A stretch of 7,147 nucleotides of DNA from Acidimicrobiales bacterium (GTDB taxonomy: Bacteria > Actinomycetota > Acidimicrobiia > Acidimicrobiales > SZUA-35): the NCBI GenBank assembly GCA_013003325.1, contig JABDJU010000261.1, forward strand, positions 1 through 7,147, in the 5' to 3' direction. The notes under the pieces were generated by a model. The model made no database searches. It saw nothing but the letters and a program-made list of their open reading frames with translations, and was not told where the DNA came from. The translations under genes were made by a program, and so were the position numbers. Of the stretch, positions 5,911 to 7,147 are shown one piece after another; the stretch's first letter is position 1; each line of letters begins with the position of its first letter.

Positions 5911-6543
5911 TCAGCTTCGAACTCCGGGGCCCAGGAGGGCGAGGCCCAGTATCGAACCCACCAATCCACCGGTGGAGGACAGCACGAGATCGCCGACGGT
6001 ATCTCCGTAGGTGAGGGACAGTCCGCCGGCCCCGCCCCACCCGTCTTCTGACACCGCCCATTCCATGGCTTCCCACCACACGATGGCAATTGCCCCGAAC
6101 CCGTACCCCAACAGAACTGCGTCACTTCGATAGCTCACGTTTCGAAAGCGAAATGCGTGGTAAGCACCCACCAGAAGAACCCAGTTGAGGGCGTGGAGGA
6201 CGTCGTCGGTGACCGGATAGCTGTCGTAGAAACCGAGCAGGTTGCCCAACGTGTCGAGGAGAAACGGTGCCGAGGCGAGTGCGTCGGCTGTGTGGGGATA
6301 TGGCTCCCAATCACGCCGGCGAGCCAAGAGCGGAATCAGGACCGCCGGCGCGAGAAACAATGGTGCTCGGAACCCCATTGCCTTACCTTCTACCGAATCT
6401 GGTTCCAGTCCGATCGCGACCGCGAAGCAGGCAACGAGGGCCACCTTCACACCTACGTTGACAACCGCGGTCAGGCGGAGCTGGTCGATCGCAAGCACCT
6501 GGGAACTCTGTCCGAGCCGGCCCGGGGGAGAGGCTGTCGTCAT
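5911..6543 (-). CDS. Multi-pass membrane protein resembling YjdF/DUF2238
   Basis: This 210-residue protein has about five hydrophobic segments (roughly 25-44, 57-75, 118-131, 141-161 and 186-206), so it sits in the cytoplasmic membrane. Between them are polar patches that look conserved: LDTLGNLLGFYDS (96-108), TDDVLHALNW (112-121), WWEAMEW (156-162) and LTYGDTVGDL (177-186). Spaced Asp/His in the first half, a Glu-Trp motif and a late Gly-Asp-Thr...Asp motif resemble the YjdF/DUF2238 membrane proteins, whose biochemical role is unknown. This is family recall, not a search result. The start is ATG 6541-6543, without a strong ribosome binding site. The gene is divergent from the small anchored protein at 6650 and points towards the helicase, but the 169-base gap argues against tight co-translation. 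Confidence 0.75.
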   Translation of the reverse strand: MTTASPPGRLGQSSQVLAIDQLRLTAVVNVGVKVALVACFAVAIGLEPDSVEGKAMGFRAPLFLAPAVLIPLLARRRDWEPYPHTADALASAPFLLDTLGNLLGFYDSYPVTDDVLHALNWVLLVGAYHAFRFRNVSYRSDAVLLGYGFGAIAIVWWEAMEWAVSEDGWGGAGGLSLTYGDTVGDLVLSSTGGLVGSILGLALLGPGVRS

Positions 6544-6649
6544 AGTTGCATTCTTGCAGCAGAACTTCTAACTATCGCCTCTACCAGGCGGTTCGGGATC
6601 GACGGAGCATTGAACTGATCGAGAGTAGCGCTCACGAAAGGAGCAACCG
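6544..6649. other. Divergent gap with a small hairpin
   Basis: These 106 bases lie between the starts of two divergent genes. CGCCT (6576-6580) pairs exactly with AGGCG (6586-6590) across CTACC, which may be an operator half-site pair or chance. No promoter pair stood out. The right end carries the ribosome binding site of the next gene. Confidence 0.4.
6637..6643 (+). promoter_or_regulatory. Strong ribosome binding site
   Basis: AAAGGAG stands six bases before ATG 6650-6652, a near-ideal Shine-Dalgarno match and spacing. It fixes the start of the downstream gene with good confidence. Confidence 0.8.
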
Positions 6650-7141
6650 ATGGCAACAACCCAAACCCAGGCGAAAGATGTACCCGTTCTACCAACTTCC
6701 ACGGGCCTCAGGTGGCTCGTACTCGCAGCAATCGCAGTAGCTGTGGCTTTGGCTGCGTTCTTTGTGCTAACCAACGACGGTTCGACACCGACGGTAACCT
6801 TTGATGGTGAGTCGGTTGTGTACGACGGTCCTTCAAACTTCGAAGCAGGTGAACACACGTTCATCTTCGACGGCAACGGATCAGCCGGCGACATTGGCTT
6901 CAACATTGGAATCCTGAAAGACCCGGACATGACCCTCGCTGACATTGAGGCTGCGGACGACGCCGGACCACAACCGGACTTCCTCGGGCGTTCAAAGATG
7001 TTCTGGATCCTCGCAGACAACCTCGAGGATCGGGTACGAGAAGACACGGTTCTTCTGGACCCCGACACCCGCTACGCAGTCTCTGTGATCGACGCTGCGG
7101 CAGAAGAAGGCACCTTCGTAGCCGTATTCGACGTGGACTAG
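6650..7141 (+). CDS. Small membrane-anchored extracytoplasmic protein, cupredoxin-like in outline
   Basis: This 163-residue protein has a short cytoplasmic N-terminus, one membrane helix (about 20-41) that lacks a cleavage-type or lipobox end, and an acidic outer domain (about 45-163). The domain begins VTFDGESVVYDGPSNFEAGEHTFIF in pattern (49-73), contains ILKDPDMTLADIEAAD (88-103) and ends in an alternating beta-like strand (TFVAVFDV). The order Y-D-GP, then aGe-x-tF-xF, then a dxxmTLaDIe helix resembles small beta-sandwich, cupredoxin-like domains found in secreted actinobacterial proteins. This is resemblance only. There are no Cys residues and no His-Cys-Met copper ligands, so metal binding is unlikely. 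The gene ends in TAG at 7139-7141 with a second in-frame TAG at 7145-7147. Function is unknown. Confidence 0.78.
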   Translation: MATTQTQAKDVPVLPTSTGLRWLVLAAIAVAVALAAFFVLTNDGSTPTVTFDGESVVYDGPSNFEAGEHTFIFDGNGSAGDIGFNIGILKDPDMTLADIEAADDAGPQPDFLGRSKMFWILADNLEDRVREDTVLLDPDTRYAVSVIDAAAEEGTFVAVFDVD

Positions 7142-7147
7142 TACTAG
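7138..7147. repeat. Ten-base palindrome CTAGTACTAG over the stop codon
   Basis: The last ten bases of the window are a perfect palindrome containing two CTAG copies and two in-frame TAG stops of the forward gene. A reverse-strand gene beyond the edge could end in the same bases, as at 95-98 and 4290-4293, but that cannot be seen here. The palindrome may extend past the window. Confidence 0.6.

Noticed and set aside
6554..6582. Sigma-70-like promoter for the last gene beginning with TTGCAG
   Set aside because: No -10 element stands at a usable spacing; the AT-rich TAACTAT is only about nine bases away.
1..7147. CRISPR array, tRNA, transposase, toxin-antitoxin or phage-defence genes
   Set aside because: No spaced direct repeats, cloverleaf tRNA sequence, transposase motifs or defence-type domains were found on either strand.

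Overview
The window looks like a chromosomal stretch from a GC-rich actinobacterium, most likely of the Acidimicrobiia type. This is inferred from the GC-rich third codon positions, the GTG and TTG starts, the Thr/Ala/Pro-rich linker of a surface protein and the BON-OmpA architecture known from mycobacterial ArfA. No marker gene fixes the taxonomy. There is no sign of a phage, insertion sequence, CRISPR array, tRNA or rRNA gene.

Layout from left to right: (1) the last 31 codons of a forward gene, whose stop overlaps that of the reverse gene that follows; (2) a reverse-strand, membrane-anchored BON-OmpA protein; (3) a divergent, apparently non-coding gap of about 344 bases with several perfect inverted repeats and a possible three-way junction; (4) a forward dCache-HAMP receptor without any output domain; (5) a convergent, reverse-strand MalG-type sugar ABC permease that stands alone; (6) a forward gene for a small soluble protein of unknown function, divergent from the permease; (7) a reverse-strand DEAD-box RNA helicase whose stop overlaps that of gene 6; (8) a reverse-strand multi-pass membrane protein resembling the YjdF/DUF2238 group; (9) a divergent forward gene for a small membrane-anchored extracytoplasmic protein, ending six bases before the window edge.

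The genes do not form one operon. Orientation changes at almost every gene, and only the helicase and the YjdF-like gene point the same way, separated by a 169-base gap. Three themes recur. The first is envelope proteins with one membrane anchor and an outer domain (BON-OmpA, dCache receptor, terminal small protein). The second is transport by the solitary permease. The third is RNA metabolism by the helicase. I see no convincing multi-gene undescribed system. The most interesting points are the structured gap at 1052-1216, the receptor with no output domain, and the permease without its partners.
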